Shown: positions 34,966-44,275 of the stretch, one piece after another
How the letters are laid out: the number at the start of each line of letters is the position of its first letter
Position numbering within the stretch: position 1 is the stretch's first letter
The notes under the pieces: model-generated
Told to the model about the DNA's origin: nothing
Database searches by the model: none
Seen by the model: only the letters and a program-made list of their open reading frames with translations
DNA from: Frankia sp. R82
GTDB taxonomy: Bacteria; Actinomycetota; Actinomycetes; Frankiales; Frankiaceae
Direction of reading: 5' to 3'
Assembly (NCBI RefSeq): GCF_023716925.1
Contig: NZ_JAMQQG010000004.1
Span: 1-64,000, forward strand
DNA length: 64,000 nt
Translations under genes and position numbers: made by a program

Positions 34966-35819
34966 TGGCACACTCCCCGGGCCCGTCCTGGCCGGCGCAT
35001 CCCAAGCCGGTCAGTCAGCGAATGCTGTGGTCGTCCGTTGTTGGTTGCAGATGGACCTACGTCGGCGGTGATGCGGGTATGACGCTAGCGGTCGGACCCA
35101 CTCGTGGGCGTGGTGCTCCGGGGTGGTTCGCCGGTTCTTTTGTTAATACGGTAATACGGCCAGGACACCTCGCGCGGAATGCAACCGGGACGTCGCCGGT
35201 GCCATCCCGGGTGGTGGGCGGAAAAGTGCTGGTCGGAAGGCTGTGATGGCGGGGCGGGTACTGTCGAACGGGGGAGCTCCGCCGACATCTGGTCGACGTC
35301 GACCGGAAACATTGCCGTCTGTTGTGCATGCATGGTTGTCATTGGCCTGGGGTAGCCCGTTCGGTGTTGCGTCGGTTTGCTGTCGGTTGTCGCGGGGGTG
35401 GTCCGGCGGGCGCCGTGTGGGTTTGCCGGGTCGCGGTGATGAACCGGCGACGCCATGCGATGCTGGGACGATGTTTCCGTCGCCGTGCCCCACGGGTACA
35501 GCGGGTGCTATGTCCAGCCCGCTTCTGCCGACCTGTCCTGTGGCCCCGCGCCGGGTGACGGTCGCCGGCGTCCACCCGCACCGGCCAGGCTCGCCGCCGC
35601 CGCCCCCGCTCGACCCGGACCTGCCGATCCCGGACGACCCGGGCCCCCTGCTGCCGGACACTCCCGATCTGCCCCCGGCCCCCCACGAGCCCTCGCCGTA
35701 CACCGAACCGGCGCCGGACGCGCCCGCGGAGCCCGAGCCCGAACCTGTCTGAGCGGCCTGCGACCCGCCCAGAGTGCCGCGGACCCGCGCGGCGAGTTCC
35801 CGACTGCCCAGGAGTCACA
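34966..35819. other. mostly non-coding region upstream of sigma operon
   Basis: About 850 bp. Near 35142-35160 an AT-rich patch has the direct repeat TAATACGG-TAATACGG, possible promoter or operator DNA. The right part holds only one doubtful small frame (35510-35752). Confidence 0.5.
35510..35752 (+). CDS. doubtful proline-rich small protein
   Basis: Eighty residues beginning MSSPLLPTCPVAPRR, then a Pro/Asp/Glu-rich tail (PDLPIPDDPGPLLPDTPDLP). No ribosome binding site stands out. Codon third positions are GC-rich and the tail composition is steady, which keeps it possible. It ends 67 bp before the nitroreductase gene. Could simply be GC-rich spacer. Confidence 0.28.
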   Translation: MSSPLLPTCPVAPRRVTVAGVHPHRPGSPPPPPLDPDLPIPDDPGPLLPDTPDLPPAPHEPSPYTEPAPDAPAEPEPEPV

Positions 35820-36461
35820 GTGCCGCCAGAGCTGACCCCGGATGAGCTGCTCACCACCACGCGCAGCGTGCGCAGGCGGCTCGACCTCGACCGCCCGGTG
35901 GATCCGGAGACCATCCGGGAGTGCCTGCGGATCGCCCTGCAGGCGCCATCGGGCTCCAACGCGCAGGGGTGGCACTGGATTGTCGTGACCGATCCCGACG
36001 TGCGGGCGAAGATCGGCGAGTTCTACCGGCGGTCGGCGCTGCCGTACCTCGATGCCGGTGGTGCGTCCGACGACACCTACGGCCCCGAGCGGCGGGTGGT
36101 GCAGGACCGGGTCCACGGTTCCGCCCGCTACCTCGCCGAGAACCTGCACCGGGTGCCCGTGCTCGTGCTGGGCTGTCTGGCCGGTGACGTGCGCACGGTG
36201 CCGGCCGAGTCGCAGGCGGGGTTCTGGGGATCGCTGCTGCCGGCGGCCTGGAGCTTCATGCTGGCCCTGCGTGCCCGGGGCCTGGGCAGCGCGTGGACGA
36301 CCCTGCATCTCGCCTATGCCGACGAGGTGGCCGAGCTGCTCGGTATCCCGGCGGGGATCAGTCAGGGGGTGCTGCTGCCGGTCGCTCACACGATCGGTAC
36401 CGACTTCCGTCCCGCCGCCCGCGAGCCGCTCGAGTCCGTCCTGCACTGGGACCGCTGGTAG
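35820..36461 (+). CDS. nitroreductase-family flavoprotein
   Basis: A 213-residue FMN-dependent nitroreductase. The N-terminal FMN motif is TTTRSVRRRLDLDRPV, followed by ALQAPSGSNAQGWHWIVV and the C-terminal GLGSAWTTLHLAYADEVAELLGIP. Members reduce nitro compounds, quinones or enones with NAD(P)H in the cytoplasm; the natural substrate is unknown. GTG start with CCAGGAG at 7-nt spacing. It lies 60 bp before a quinone oxidoreductase gene in the same direction, which suggests a shared redox or detoxification role. Confidence 0.92.
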   Translation: MPPELTPDELLTTTRSVRRRLDLDRPVDPETIRECLRIALQAPSGSNAQGWHWIVVTDPDVRAKIGEFYRRSALPYLDAGGASDDTYGPERRVVQDRVHGSARYLAENLHRVPVLVLGCLAGDVRTVPAESQAGFWGSLLPAAWSFMLALRARGLGSAWTTLHLAYADEVAELLGIPAGISQGVLLPVAHTIGTDFRPAAREPLESVLHWDRW

Positions 36462-36521
36462 AACCGGACCGCTGGTGGGCCGCGGACCACGGGTGGTCGG
36501 TCGGCGTCGTAGCGTGGATGG

Positions 36522-37517
36522 ATGCGTGCTGTAACGATGTCCGCCTTCGGCGGCCCCGAGGTCATGTCGGTGTCGACGGTGGCGGACCCGCCCCCACCGG
36601 GGCCGGGCGAGGTCACCATCGACGTCGTTGCCACGGCCGTCAACCGGGCCGACCTGCTGCAGCGGCAGGGGTTCTACGCACCGCCGCCCGGCGCGTCGGA
36701 GATCCTCGGGCTGGAGTGCTCGGGACGGGTCGCGGCGCTTGGCTCGGGGGTCGGTGGCCTCGAGGTCGGCGGTGAGGTCTGCGCGCTGCTCAGCGGTGGC
36801 GGGTATGCCACCCGGGTGAACGTGCCGGCCGGCCAGGTGCTGCCGGTGCCGGCCGGGGTGGGCCTGGTCGAGGCGGCCGGCCTGCCCGAGGTCGCCGCCA
36901 CCGTGTACTCGACCGTCTTCGGGGTCGCCGGGCTGCGTGACGGCGAGGTGATCTGCGTGCACGGCGGGGCATCCGGCATCGGCACGTTCGCCATCCAGGC
37001 CGTGCGCGCGCTGCGTCCCGCGTCGGTGGTAGCCACCACCGCCGGCAGTCCCGCGAAGCTCGCCCGGGTCCGTGAGCTCGGGGCGCACATCGCCGTGTCC
37101 TACCGGGACGAGGACTTCGTCGAGGTCGTCCACGCGGCCACCGACGGGCACGGCGCGGACGTGATCCTCGACAACATGGGCGCCGCATATCTGTCCCGCA
37201 ACGTGGCGCTGTTGGCGACCGGTGGGCGACTGGTCGTCATCGGCCTACAAGGTGGGGTGAAGGGCGAGCTGAACCTGTCGGTGCTGCTCGGCAAGCGGGC
37301 CGCGGTGCACGCCGCGTCGCTGCGGGGCCGCCCGGACGCCGAGAAGGCGGCGATCGTCGCCGGGGTGCGCGCCGAGCTCTGGCCGGCGGTGGACAGCGGT
37401 CGGATCCGGCCGGTGATCGACCGGGTGCTGCCGCTCACCGAGGTGGCGCAGGCACATCGCCACATCACCGACCTGGGCCACGTCGGCAAGGTCATCCTGA
37501 CGATGCCGACGTCGTGA
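36522..37517 (+). CDS. NAD(P)H quinone oxidoreductase (PIG3-like)
   Basis: A 331-residue medium-chain dehydrogenase of the zinc-free quinone oxidoreductase group. N-terminal catalytic part: AVNRADLLQRQGFYAPPPGASEILGLECSG. Rossmann nucleotide motif: VHGGASGIGTFAIQ. Then DVILDNMGAAYLSRNVALLATGGRLVVIG. The NRADLLQR-G-Y-PPPG stretch is characteristic of the p53-inducible PIG3/QorB type that reduces quinones with NADPH. Probably cotranscribed with the nitroreductase. Confidence 0.93.
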   Translation: MRAVTMSAFGGPEVMSVSTVADPPPPGPGEVTIDVVATAVNRADLLQRQGFYAPPPGASEILGLECSGRVAALGSGVGGLEVGGEVCALLSGGGYATRVNVPAGQVLPVPAGVGLVEAAGLPEVAATVYSTVFGVAGLRDGEVICVHGGASGIGTFAIQAVRALRPASVVATTAGSPAKLARVRELGAHIAVSYRDEDFVEVVHAATDGHGADVILDNMGAAYLSRNVALLATGGRLVVIGLQGGVKGELNLSVLLGKRAAVHAASLRGRPDAEKAAIVAGVRAELWPAVDSGRIRPVIDRVLPLTEVAQAHRHITDLGHVGKVILTMPTS

Positions 37518-37608
37518 CCATACTGACGGGGACGCGGACGGGACGGCGCCGGCCGGGTCCGGCGGGACCGCCGCTCGCCGGTGGCGCGCAGCGGGCAGGA
37601 TAGATGGC

Positions 37609-38196
37609 ATGACGGATCAACCGGAACCCCGCGTCGTGGTGCTCGGACCCGACGGGGCGCTGCACGAGGCCGTACCGCCGGCCGCCGGTCGCCGCGGTGG
37701 CCCCGCGGCCCCGAACGAGGAACAGGACGAGCTGGGCGCGGCGTCGGAGGCCACCCCGGTGTCCGAGCTGGTCTCGCAGCCCGACAAGGTGATGCGCATC
37801 GGGACCATGATCAAACAGTTGTTGGAGGAGGTGCGCGCGGCCCCCCTCGACGACGCCAGCCGGGTGCGCCTGCGCGAGATCCACCGCAGCTCGATCCGCG
37901 AGCTGTCCGAGGCGCTGGCCCCGGCACCGCGGGCCGAGCTCGAACGGCTGCTGCTGCCGTTCGACGACGGAGTCGTCCCGTCCGACGCGGAGCTGCGTAT
38001 CGCCCAGGCGCAGCTGGTCGGCTGGCTGGAGGGCCTGTTCCACGGCATGCTCGTCGCCCAGCAGGTGGCCGACCGGGCCCAGCTCGCGGAGCTGCGGCGC
38101 CGGGCGTTGCCCAGCGGGGCGGGCGCGGCCCAGCCGGGCCAGTCCCAGGAGCAGCAGTCCGGTGGCGAACCGTTCGGCCGCGGCGCCTACCTCTGA
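37609..38196 (+). CDS. bpa: bacterial proteasome activator Bpa (PafE)
   Basis: A 195-residue homologue of Mycobacterium tuberculosis Rv3780. A disordered N-terminus leads to a four-helix core (50-165; SQPDKVMRIGTMIKQLLEEVR, LREIHRSSIRELSEALAP, LRIAQAQLVGWLEGLFHGML) that forms a dodecameric ring. It ends ...RGAYL, a hydrophobic-Tyr-X type C-terminus that docks on the 20S proteasome and opens its gate without ATP; the mycobacterial protein ends GQYL. It implies the organism has a proteasome, as Frankia does. Confidence 0.92.
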   Translation: MTDQPEPRVVVLGPDGALHEAVPPAAGRRGGPAAPNEEQDELGAASEATPVSELVSQPDKVMRIGTMIKQLLEEVRAAPLDDASRVRLREIHRSSIRELSEALAPAPRAELERLLLPFDDGVVPSDAELRIAQAQLVGWLEGLFHGMLVAQQVADRAQLAELRRRALPSGAGAAQPGQSQEQQSGGEPFGRGAYL

Positions 38197-38235
38197 CCGC
38201 TCGGCAGCGGAGCGGTCGACGAGCGGGTGGGCAGG

Positions 38236-39648
38236 TCAGTTGGCCGGGCTGACCGAGCTCATGTTGAAGTCCGCCACCCGCACCGGCGGCATTCGGGCCA
38301 GGGTGAACCAGTCCGCCCATTCCCTGGGCAGGGTGCGGACGGTCGTGCCGATCTCCGCCGTGCGCCCGAGCAGGTCCACCGGTGACTCGTTGAACCGGAA
38401 GTTGTTCACCGCCCCGGTGACCTCGCCGTTCTCCACCAGGTAGACCCCGTCCCGGGTGAGGCCGGTCAGCAGCAGCAGCTCGGGATCGACCTCCCGGATG
38501 TACCACAGGCTGGTCAGCAGCAGACCACGGCGGGTCGAGGCGATCATCTCCTCGAGCGACGTGGTACCCCCGCCGTCCAGGGTGAGGTTCTCGATGAGCG
38601 GGGTGACAGGGCTGTCGGCCGCCCGGGCGGACGCGCGGGTCTGGACGAGCGCGGTGAGCGCGCCGTCGCGGATCCAGTCGGTGGGGCCGAGCGGGAGCCC
38701 GTTGTCGAACACGCTCGACATCGCCGACGACGATGTGGCGGTCACGAACGGGGTGGTCGCGAGGTCCGGATCGGCCGGGTCGCTGGACAACCGCAGCCCG
38801 GCCGGCCCGATGGCCTCGCCGAGCCGCGTCCCACCGCCGGGCCGGCTGAACACGGTGCGGCCCTCGGCCGCGTCCCGTCCGGCCGCCGCCCAGTACAGCC
38901 CGACCATCAGGTCGGCGACCGCGGACGGCGGCAGCAACGTCTCGTAGCGGCCCGCGGGCAGCTCCACCGGACGCTCGCACCAGACCAGCCGGGAGGCGAG
39001 CTGCGCGTGGGTGGCGGCGACGTCGACGTCGGTGAAGTCGCGGGTCGACTGGCCATGCCACACCGAGCCACCGGGAACGGCGCTCTTGGCGTTCCACTCG
39101 ACGCTGCCGATCGGCTCGCTGTGCCGCAGCCGCAGGCCGGTGGATGTGCCGAGCCAGGTGGTCGTGATCCGGTGCTCGGCGAAGCCGAACAGGCGCTGGC
39201 CGGCCGCCCGGGTGCGACCGAACGCCTCGGCGAGGTCGCGGGCGAAGGTGGCGAACACCGCCGAGTCGGTGCGGGCCGCGGGCTCGGTGAAACCACCCGC
39301 CCCCGGGCTGATGCCCGGGCCCGCGGCGGTGGTCGCGGGGCCGAGCAGATCGGCGTAGTCCTCGGCGTCCGTGGCCGCGCGGGCGGCGTCCTCGGCGGCC
39401 CGCAGCAGCTCGGCCAGTCCGTCGGAGTCGGCCGGAGTGGAGGCGGAGCGGACGCCGAACGAACGCCCGACGACGCTGACCACCGTGATCGACCGGTCCC
39501 GGTTCGCCCCGTTGGTGGTCAGGGTGTTGTTCGCCCAGCGCAGGTTCACCGAGCTCGACTCGGTGGCGATCACCACGCAGGCATCGGCCTTCGACAGCGC
39601 GAGTGCCCGCTCGACGACCTCGTGCGCCGGCGTCGGTGGATGACTCAT
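38236..39648 (-). CDS. TldE/PmbA-family metalloprotease subunit
   Basis: A 470-residue PmbA/TldE homologue, the non-metal partner of TldD in a heterodimeric protease that trims modified peptides (microcin B17, CcdA) in other bacteria. Family stretches: ESSSVNLRWANNTLTTNG, VEWNAKSAVPGGSVWHGQS, and LLLTSLWYIREVDPELLLLTGLTRDGVYLVENGEVTG near the C-terminus. The start overlaps the tldD stop (ATGA), so the subunits are made together. No precursor peptide gene is visible beside them. Confidence 0.9.
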   Translation of the reverse strand: MSHPPTPAHEVVERALALSKADACVVIATESSSVNLRWANNTLTTNGANRDRSITVVSVVGRSFGVRSASTPADSDGLAELLRAAEDAARAATDAEDYADLLGPATTAAGPGISPGAGGFTEPAARTDSAVFATFARDLAEAFGRTRAAGQRLFGFAEHRITTTWLGTSTGLRLRHSEPIGSVEWNAKSAVPGGSVWHGQSTRDFTDVDVAATHAQLASRLVWCERPVELPAGRYETLLPPSAVADLMVGLYWAAAGRDAAEGRTVFSRPGGGTRLGEAIGPAGLRLSSDPADPDLATTPFVTATSSSAMSSVFDNGLPLGPTDWIRDGALTALVQTRASARAADSPVTPLIENLTLDGGGTTSLEEMIASTRRGLLLTSLWYIREVDPELLLLTGLTRDGVYLVENGEVTGAVNNFRFNESPVDLLGRTAEIGTTVRTLPREWADWFTLARMPPVRVADFNMSSVSPAN

Positions 39649-41219
39649 CGGCCGGCCTCCCGCCGGGTGTTGAGGACGTTGACCCCGCGGAACAGGGCCG
39701 ACGGGCAGCCGTGGCTGACCGCGGCGACCTGGCCCGGCTGGCCCTTGCCGCAGTTGAACGCGCCGCCGAGCAGGTAGGTCTGCGGGCCGCCGACGGCCTC
39801 CAGCGAGCCCCAGAAGTCGGTCGTCGTCGCCTGGTAGGCCACGTCGCGCAGCTGGCCGACGATCCGCCCGGAGCGGATCTCGTAGAAACGCTGGCCGGTG
39901 AACTGGAAGTTGTATCGCTGCATGTCGATCGACCAGCTCTTGTCGCCGACGATGTAGATGCCCCGGTCGACCCGGCTGATCAGTTCCTCGGTGCCCGGGC
40001 CGCCGGGTGCCGGCAGCAACGACACGTTCGCCATCCGCTGCAGTGGCACATGCCCGGCGGAGTCGGCGAAGGCACAGCCATTGGACGCCGCACCGCCGAG
40101 CACCGCCGCGTTGCGGGCGGCCATCGCCCGGTCGAGCTGGTAGCCGACCAGGGTGCCGGCGCGGACGATGTCGAAGCGCCGGGTGGCCACCCCCTCGTCG
40201 TCGTAGCCGATGGTGGCCAGGCCGTGCGGGGTGGTGCGGTCGCCGGTGACCGTCATCGCCGGCGAGCCGTAGCGCAGGGTGCCGAGCTGGTCGAGGGTGG
40301 CGAAGGAGGTGCCCGCGTAGGCGGCCTCGTAGCCGAGCGCCCGGTCGAGCTCGGTGGCATGCCCGACGGACTCGTGAATCGTCAGCCACAGGTTCGACGG
40401 ATCGATGACCAGGTCATAGGGCCCCGGCTCCACCGAGGACGCCTTCGCCTTCTCGGCCAGCAGCCCTGGGATGATCTCTATCTCGCCGTCCCAGTCCCAA
40501 CAGCCGGCCGCGGGCCCGGCGACCAGCCACTCCCAGCCTCGACCGACCGGTGGGGCGATGGTGCGCATCGACTCGAACCCGCCGCCGGGATCGACCCGGG
40601 TGGCCTCGATCTGGCACAGCACCCGGACCCGCTGCTGGGTCGTGGAGGTGCCGGCGAGGTCGGCGTAGTACTTGTTCTCCAGCACCGCCTCGAACTGGCC
40701 CTCGACGTGGTCGACGTCAGGCGCGGCGTACAGGGTGCGGCACAGCCCACCCACCCGCTCCACCCGTTCGGTCGGGTCCACGGCGAACGGGTCGGCGGTG
40801 TAGGCCGAGACCCAGGTCGCGTCCGGATACACCGACTCCCCGGCGAGCTCCACCGGCTCGGAGTTCAGCGGCGCCGCGACCGTCGCCATCGCGACGGCCT
40901 CCCGGGCCAGGCGCACCGCCTCGTCGACGGTGAGGTCGACCCCGGCGGCGAAGCCCCAGGCCCCCTCGTGCACGACCCGCACCGCGAGCCCGACGGTGGC
41001 GCCCTCGTGCCGGCTCTCCAGGGACGCGTCCCGGAAGGACAACGCCGATTCCCGCAGCCGTTCGATGCGGATGTCCGCATGCGTGACGCCCAGGTCCCCC
41101 GCGGCCTGCAGGGCGGCGTCGGTGAGCGCTCCCCGTGGGAGCGCGAGGAACTCGGCATCGATCTCGTGCGCCGGTGACCCACCGGACGGGCGCGGATCGG
41201 GGTGGACGGGTGTCGCCAT
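39645..41219 (-). CDS. tldD: TldD-family zinc metalloprotease subunit
   Basis: A 524-residue TldD. The zinc motif is HESVGHATELDR (HExxxH, about residue 282); a later ligand stretch is NGCAFADSAGHVPLQRMANVSLLP. The C-terminus carries QATTTDFWGSLEAVGG and CGKGQPGQ. TldD holds the zinc and opens its tunnel to unfolded peptides. I start at the ATG at 41219 (MATPVHPDP), with AGG upstream. Forms an operon with the overlapping TldE-type gene. Confidence 0.93.
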   Translation of the reverse strand: MATPVHPDPRPSGGSPAHEIDAEFLALPRGALTDAALQAAGDLGVTHADIRIERLRESALSFRDASLESRHEGATVGLAVRVVHEGAWGFAAGVDLTVDEAVRLAREAVAMATVAAPLNSEPVELAGESVYPDATWVSAYTADPFAVDPTERVERVGGLCRTLYAAPDVDHVEGQFEAVLENKYYADLAGTSTTQQRVRVLCQIEATRVDPGGGFESMRTIAPPVGRGWEWLVAGPAAGCWDWDGEIEIIPGLLAEKAKASSVEPGPYDLVIDPSNLWLTIHESVGHATELDRALGYEAAYAGTSFATLDQLGTLRYGSPAMTVTGDRTTPHGLATIGYDDEGVATRRFDIVRAGTLVGYQLDRAMAARNAAVLGGAASNGCAFADSAGHVPLQRMANVSLLPAPGGPGTEELISRVDRGIYIVGDKSWSIDMQRYNFQFTGQRFYEIRSGRIVGQLRDVAYQATTTDFWGSLEAVGGPQTYLLGGAFNCGKGQPGQVAAVSHGCPSALFRGVNVLNTRREAGR

Positions 41220-41294
41220 GTGCCTATCCTGGCCCTCGCCGCCCGACGACACGCCGGCACCCGCCGCCGCATCGTGCCCGGCCCGGTGGGGCGC

Positions 41295-41645
41295 TCAGCT
41301 GACGTGCCGACCGGGGACGACCGGGTCGATCTCGCGGTGCCAGCGATCCAGGAGCGCCCAGCGCCGTTCGGCCTCGTGCACCGCCGCCGCGAACGGATGC
41401 GGGCTGTCCTGTGGGCAGTGCCCGACGAGCAGCTGGGACGCCGCGGTGAAGGCGTCGATGAACCAGTCGGTCGCCGGGGCGCGCAGGTCGATGCGGGCCG
41501 GCCGGCCGGCCCGCGGAACAGTGGCGGCCAGGAACTCCTGGAGCAGACGCGTCATCCGCTGCTCCAGCGCGACCCCGGGATACCGGTCGAGACAGGCCTG
41601 CGGGCGGCGAAGGGCAGTTGACCTCAGGCGGCTCGGCATACGCAT
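41295..41645 (-). CDS. hypothetical protein
   Basis: A 116-residue, mostly helical protein of unknown family. Features: RYPGVALEQRMTRLLQEFLAA, DWFIDAFTAASQLLVGHCP and FAAAVHEAERRWALLDRW. No signal peptide or membrane segment. It precedes tldD in the same direction by 75 bp and might be cotranscribed with it. Composition and steady GC third positions argue for a real gene. Confidence 0.6.
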   Translation of the reverse strand: MRMPSRLRSTALRRPQACLDRYPGVALEQRMTRLLQEFLAATVPRAGRPARIDLRAPATDWFIDAFTAASQLLVGHCPQDSPHPFAAAVHEAERRWALLDRWHREIDPVVPGRHVS

Positions 41646-42148
41646 GGACGATCCTTCCTGCCGGCCTCATGATCTGCCACCAGAATTGGAATGCCAAGCA
41701 AATTCTCAAATATTCCGGCAGAATTCCGGGATCGTTGGCGGGGCGGCCGGTCCGCCCAGGCCGGCCGGTGGTGGCAGACCGTCGGGCCCGGTAGCGCAGG
41801 AGCCCGCGGCGACGTGACTCTCGGTAACCCCACTGGCGATGCCGCCTGGGCGCTCGGATACCCTTTGCGCCGTTCCGCCCGCGTGGCGATCCCGAGCTGG
41901 CGTAACGACGTCAGGTAGCAATCCCACTGCCCGGAGTTGTAGCGGCGAGGTGACGTGCGCCGGCCAGGCTGATCGCTTGGGTGACTCCAGGTAACTGCTG
42001 TGCCAACCAACCTGGATAAATCCGAGAATATGCCGTGAGCCGAGGAATATTCTCGGCGCGGCGATCTGTTGTCGCCACCGCCGAGTCTCGCCCTGGACGT
42101 GGTCCGATCGTCGGGGGCGGGGCCGGCCGTGCGGAAAGGACCGGAGCG
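41646..42148. other. AT-rich intergenic region
   Basis: About 500 bp with unusually AT-rich patches (41690-41735, 42000-42055) for this genome. It holds the inverted repeat at 42022-42056 and the doubled ATTCCGG near 41714-41731. No gene supported. Confidence 0.55.
42022..42056. promoter_or_regulatory. inverted repeat CCGAGAATAT/ATATTCTCGG
   Basis: Perfect 10-bp arms separated by 15 bp, about 95 bp before the small-protein gene that precedes the DUF5753 regulator. It could be an operator for that regulator or a hairpin in its leader. Confidence 0.55.
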
Positions 42149-42376
42149 ATGCGGCTCGTCCCGATCGCCGGCGCATCGTGCGCCAGCGCGAACTGCCCCA
42201 CCGTCTATGTGAACGACGAGGACCAGGACATCGAGGACCAGGACATCTTCGTGCAGGGCTATGCGGCCTCCGAGCTGCCGACACCGAGCGGTGCGGTGCC
42301 GCCCGGCGAGGCACTGGTCCGGATTCCGCGTGCGGTGTTCCTGGCCGCCGCCGCGAAGCTGCCCACCCAGGGATGA
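42149..42376 (+). CDS. small conserved protein linked to DUF5753 regulator
   Basis: Seventy-five residues: MRLVPIAGASCASANCPTVY, then an acidic loop, then DIFVQGYAASELPTPSGAVPPGEALVRIPRAVF. Similar small proteins with NCPTVY...VVQGY and an ending VRIP accompany WhiJ/DUF5753-type regulators in streptomycetes and Frankia. Their role is thought to be as antagonist or partner of the regulator. Here a 15-bp tandem duplication (42218-42247) repeats EDQDI. ATG follows AAGGACCGGAG. The regulator gene starts 90 bp later. Confidence 0.72.
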   Translation: MRLVPIAGASCASANCPTVYVNDEDQDIEDQDIFVQGYAASELPTPSGAVPPGEALVRIPRAVFLAAAAKLPTQG

Positions 42377-42466
42377 TCGGACCGGCTGCCCGGCGGTGAT
42401 CCCGTCGGGCAGCCCCGGGCGGTCCGCCCCGGAGACGCCGGCACAGGACACAGGTCGGAGAGGGTC

Positions 42467-43426
42467 ATGCAGGCTGAGGAGCAGGCCGGGGGTGTGGGAG
42501 CCGAGCCGGCGCACGCCGCCGCCGAGCTGGGTGCCGAGATCGCCCGGCTACGTCGTGAGCAGGGCCTCACCGGGCAGACGCTGGCGCGAGCGGTCGGCCT
42601 CAGCCAGAGCACCGTCTCCAAGATCGAAAATGGTCTCGCCCGCCCCAGCCCGCAGGACGTGGAACGGATCACCCAGCACCTGCACATCGCCCCCGGTGAG
42701 ACCCGCCGACTCGTCGATCTCGCCGAGCGGCTCGCGGCCACCAGCGTGCGGCGTGGCCCGCGCAGCCCGACGTCGCGGCGCCGGGGCGCGCCGAGCCGGG
42801 ACGAGACCCTGCGGCTGGGGGTGGGTCTCGACCAGCAGGAGGTGCTCGACGCCGAACGGTCCGCCACCCATATCCGCGAGTTCGAGCCGATCCTGCTGCC
42901 CGGGCTGATCCAGATCAGCGAGTACGCCCGGCGGGTGGTACATGGTTACCATCGGGTGACTCTTGGTGGTGACGCGAGCGACTGGAATCGGCGCACCGCG
43001 GAGAAGGTCAGCCAGCGCATCCTGCGACAGAATCTGCTCTATGACGCCGGACGGCGGTTCGAGTTCATTCTGATGGAGTCGGTGCTGGGTAACCGGTTCG
43101 CCCCGGCGGAGTACATGATTGCGCAGATCAAAAGGATTGCGGCGGTCGCCGAGCTGGAGAACGTCACCGTACGGATCGTCCCGAGCAGTGCACAGCTGGA
43201 GTATCCGCACGTACAGGGTTTCACGATTCTGGGCGAAAGTCTGGTCGTCGTGGAGACGCTGGAGGCGACCGGCTACAGCCATCCAGATCAGCTGCGGATA
43301 TACCAGAAAATCTTCGACGAGTACGCGGCCATCGGCGAGCCGGACCCGCGCCCGATTCTGGCCCGATACCGGCGCCGTTACGCCGACGAGCTCACTCGGG
43401 CGCCGGGAACAGCCGCTCCAGGATGA
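42467..43426 (+). CDS. XRE regulator with DUF5753 (WhiJ-like)
   Basis: A 319-residue regulator. The helix-turn-helix (20-85) reads LGAEIARLRREQGLTGQTLARAVGLSQSTVSKIENGLARPSPQDV. The DUF5753 domain (115-300) has FEPILLPGLIQISEYARRVV, RQNLLYDAGRRFEFILMESVL and VTVRIVPSSAQ. Streptomyces members such as WhiJ act with small DUF397-like or BldB-like proteins in development. Here a small protein sits directly upstream. Its end overlaps the convergent HAD gene by 35 bp. Confidence 0.9.
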   Translation: MQAEEQAGGVGAEPAHAAAELGAEIARLRREQGLTGQTLARAVGLSQSTVSKIENGLARPSPQDVERITQHLHIAPGETRRLVDLAERLAATSVRRGPRSPTSRRRGAPSRDETLRLGVGLDQQEVLDAERSATHIREFEPILLPGLIQISEYARRVVHGYHRVTLGGDASDWNRRTAEKVSQRILRQNLLYDAGRRFEFILMESVLGNRFAPAEYMIAQIKRIAAVAELENVTVRIVPSSAQLEYPHVQGFTILGESLVVVETLEATGYSHPDQLRIYQKIFDEYAAIGEPDPRPILARYRRRYADELTRAPGTAAPG

Positions 43427-44198
43427 GGGCCACGCCGTCGGCGTCGTTGGAGGCGGTGACCTCGTCCGCGGCGGCCAGCACGTCCGGATGGGCGTTGGCC
43501 ACCGCCACCGCATGCCCGGCCCAGGCGAACATCGGCAGGTCGTTGGGCATGTCGCCGAAGGCGATCACATCCCGGGCGGACAGCCCGCGCTGGGCGGCCA
43601 GCTCCGCGAGCGCCACCGCCTTGGACACCCCTGCTCCAGCGATCTCCAACAGATCCGCGCAGGAGGTGGTGACCACGGCCTCCGTCCCGGCCAGGGCGAC
43701 AACCGCCTCGTACACCTCGGTGAAGGGAAGCCCACCCGCCCGGCGGACCAGCAGCTTCGTCGCCGGCAGTGCCGCCAGCAGCTCGGGGTACGCGCGGACC
43801 AGCTCCCCGGGGTCCGGCCACATCGTCTCGAAGGCGGCCTCCCGGCCAAACCGGGCGCTGCTTTCGACCGCGAACGACGCATCGGGCACCGCGGCCCGGA
43901 TGCCGTGCGCCAGGCGCAGCGCCGTCCCGGCGGACAGGTGGCGCTGGCTGACCGCGACACCCGCATCCAGATCGAAGACCAGCGCGCCGTTGGCGCAGAT
44001 CGCCAGGCCCCCGACCGCGGCCTGGGTGGCGATGTCGGCCATGACCCGGCTCGGGCGCCCGGTCACGAACACGACGGTGGCGCCGTGGTGCCGCACGCGC
44101 CGCAACGCCGCGCGGGTCCGCACGGAGACAGACCCGTCGCTGCGGATCAGCGTTCCGTCGAGGTCCGTGGCGACAAGGGCGGGCGGGGACACAGTCAT
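43392..44198 (-). CDS. Cof-type HAD-IIB phosphatase
   Basis: A 268-residue HAD-IIB protein. Motif I is [15 protein letters not shown], motif [11 protein letters not shown], motif III lysine in [14 protein letters not shown], and motif [33 protein letters not shown] large C2 cap lies between (about 85-190). Cof-like enzymes dephosphorylate sugar phosphates, FMN precursors or pyridoxal phosphate; the substrate here is unknown. Single gene, convergent with the DUF5753 regulator. Confidence 0.92.
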   Translation of the reverse strand: MTVSPPALVATDLDGTLIRSDGSVSVRTRAALRRVRHHGATVVFVTGRPSRVMADIATQAAVGGLAICANGALVFDLDAGVAVSQRHLSAGTALRLAHGIRAAVPDASFAVESSARFGREAAFETMWPDPGELVRAYPELLAALPATKLLVRRAGGLPFTEVYEAVVALAGTEAVVTTSCADLLEIAGAGVSKAVALAELAAQRGLSARDVIAFGDMPNDLPMFAWAGHAVAVANAHPDVLAAADEVTASNDADGVALILERLFPAPE

Positions 44199-44275
44199 CC
44201 AGTCAACAGCATTCGGGCCGGCTGCGGGCCCGTCGAGGCAGATTGGCGCGGGCGGGCGCAGGTAGCATGCCGGTC

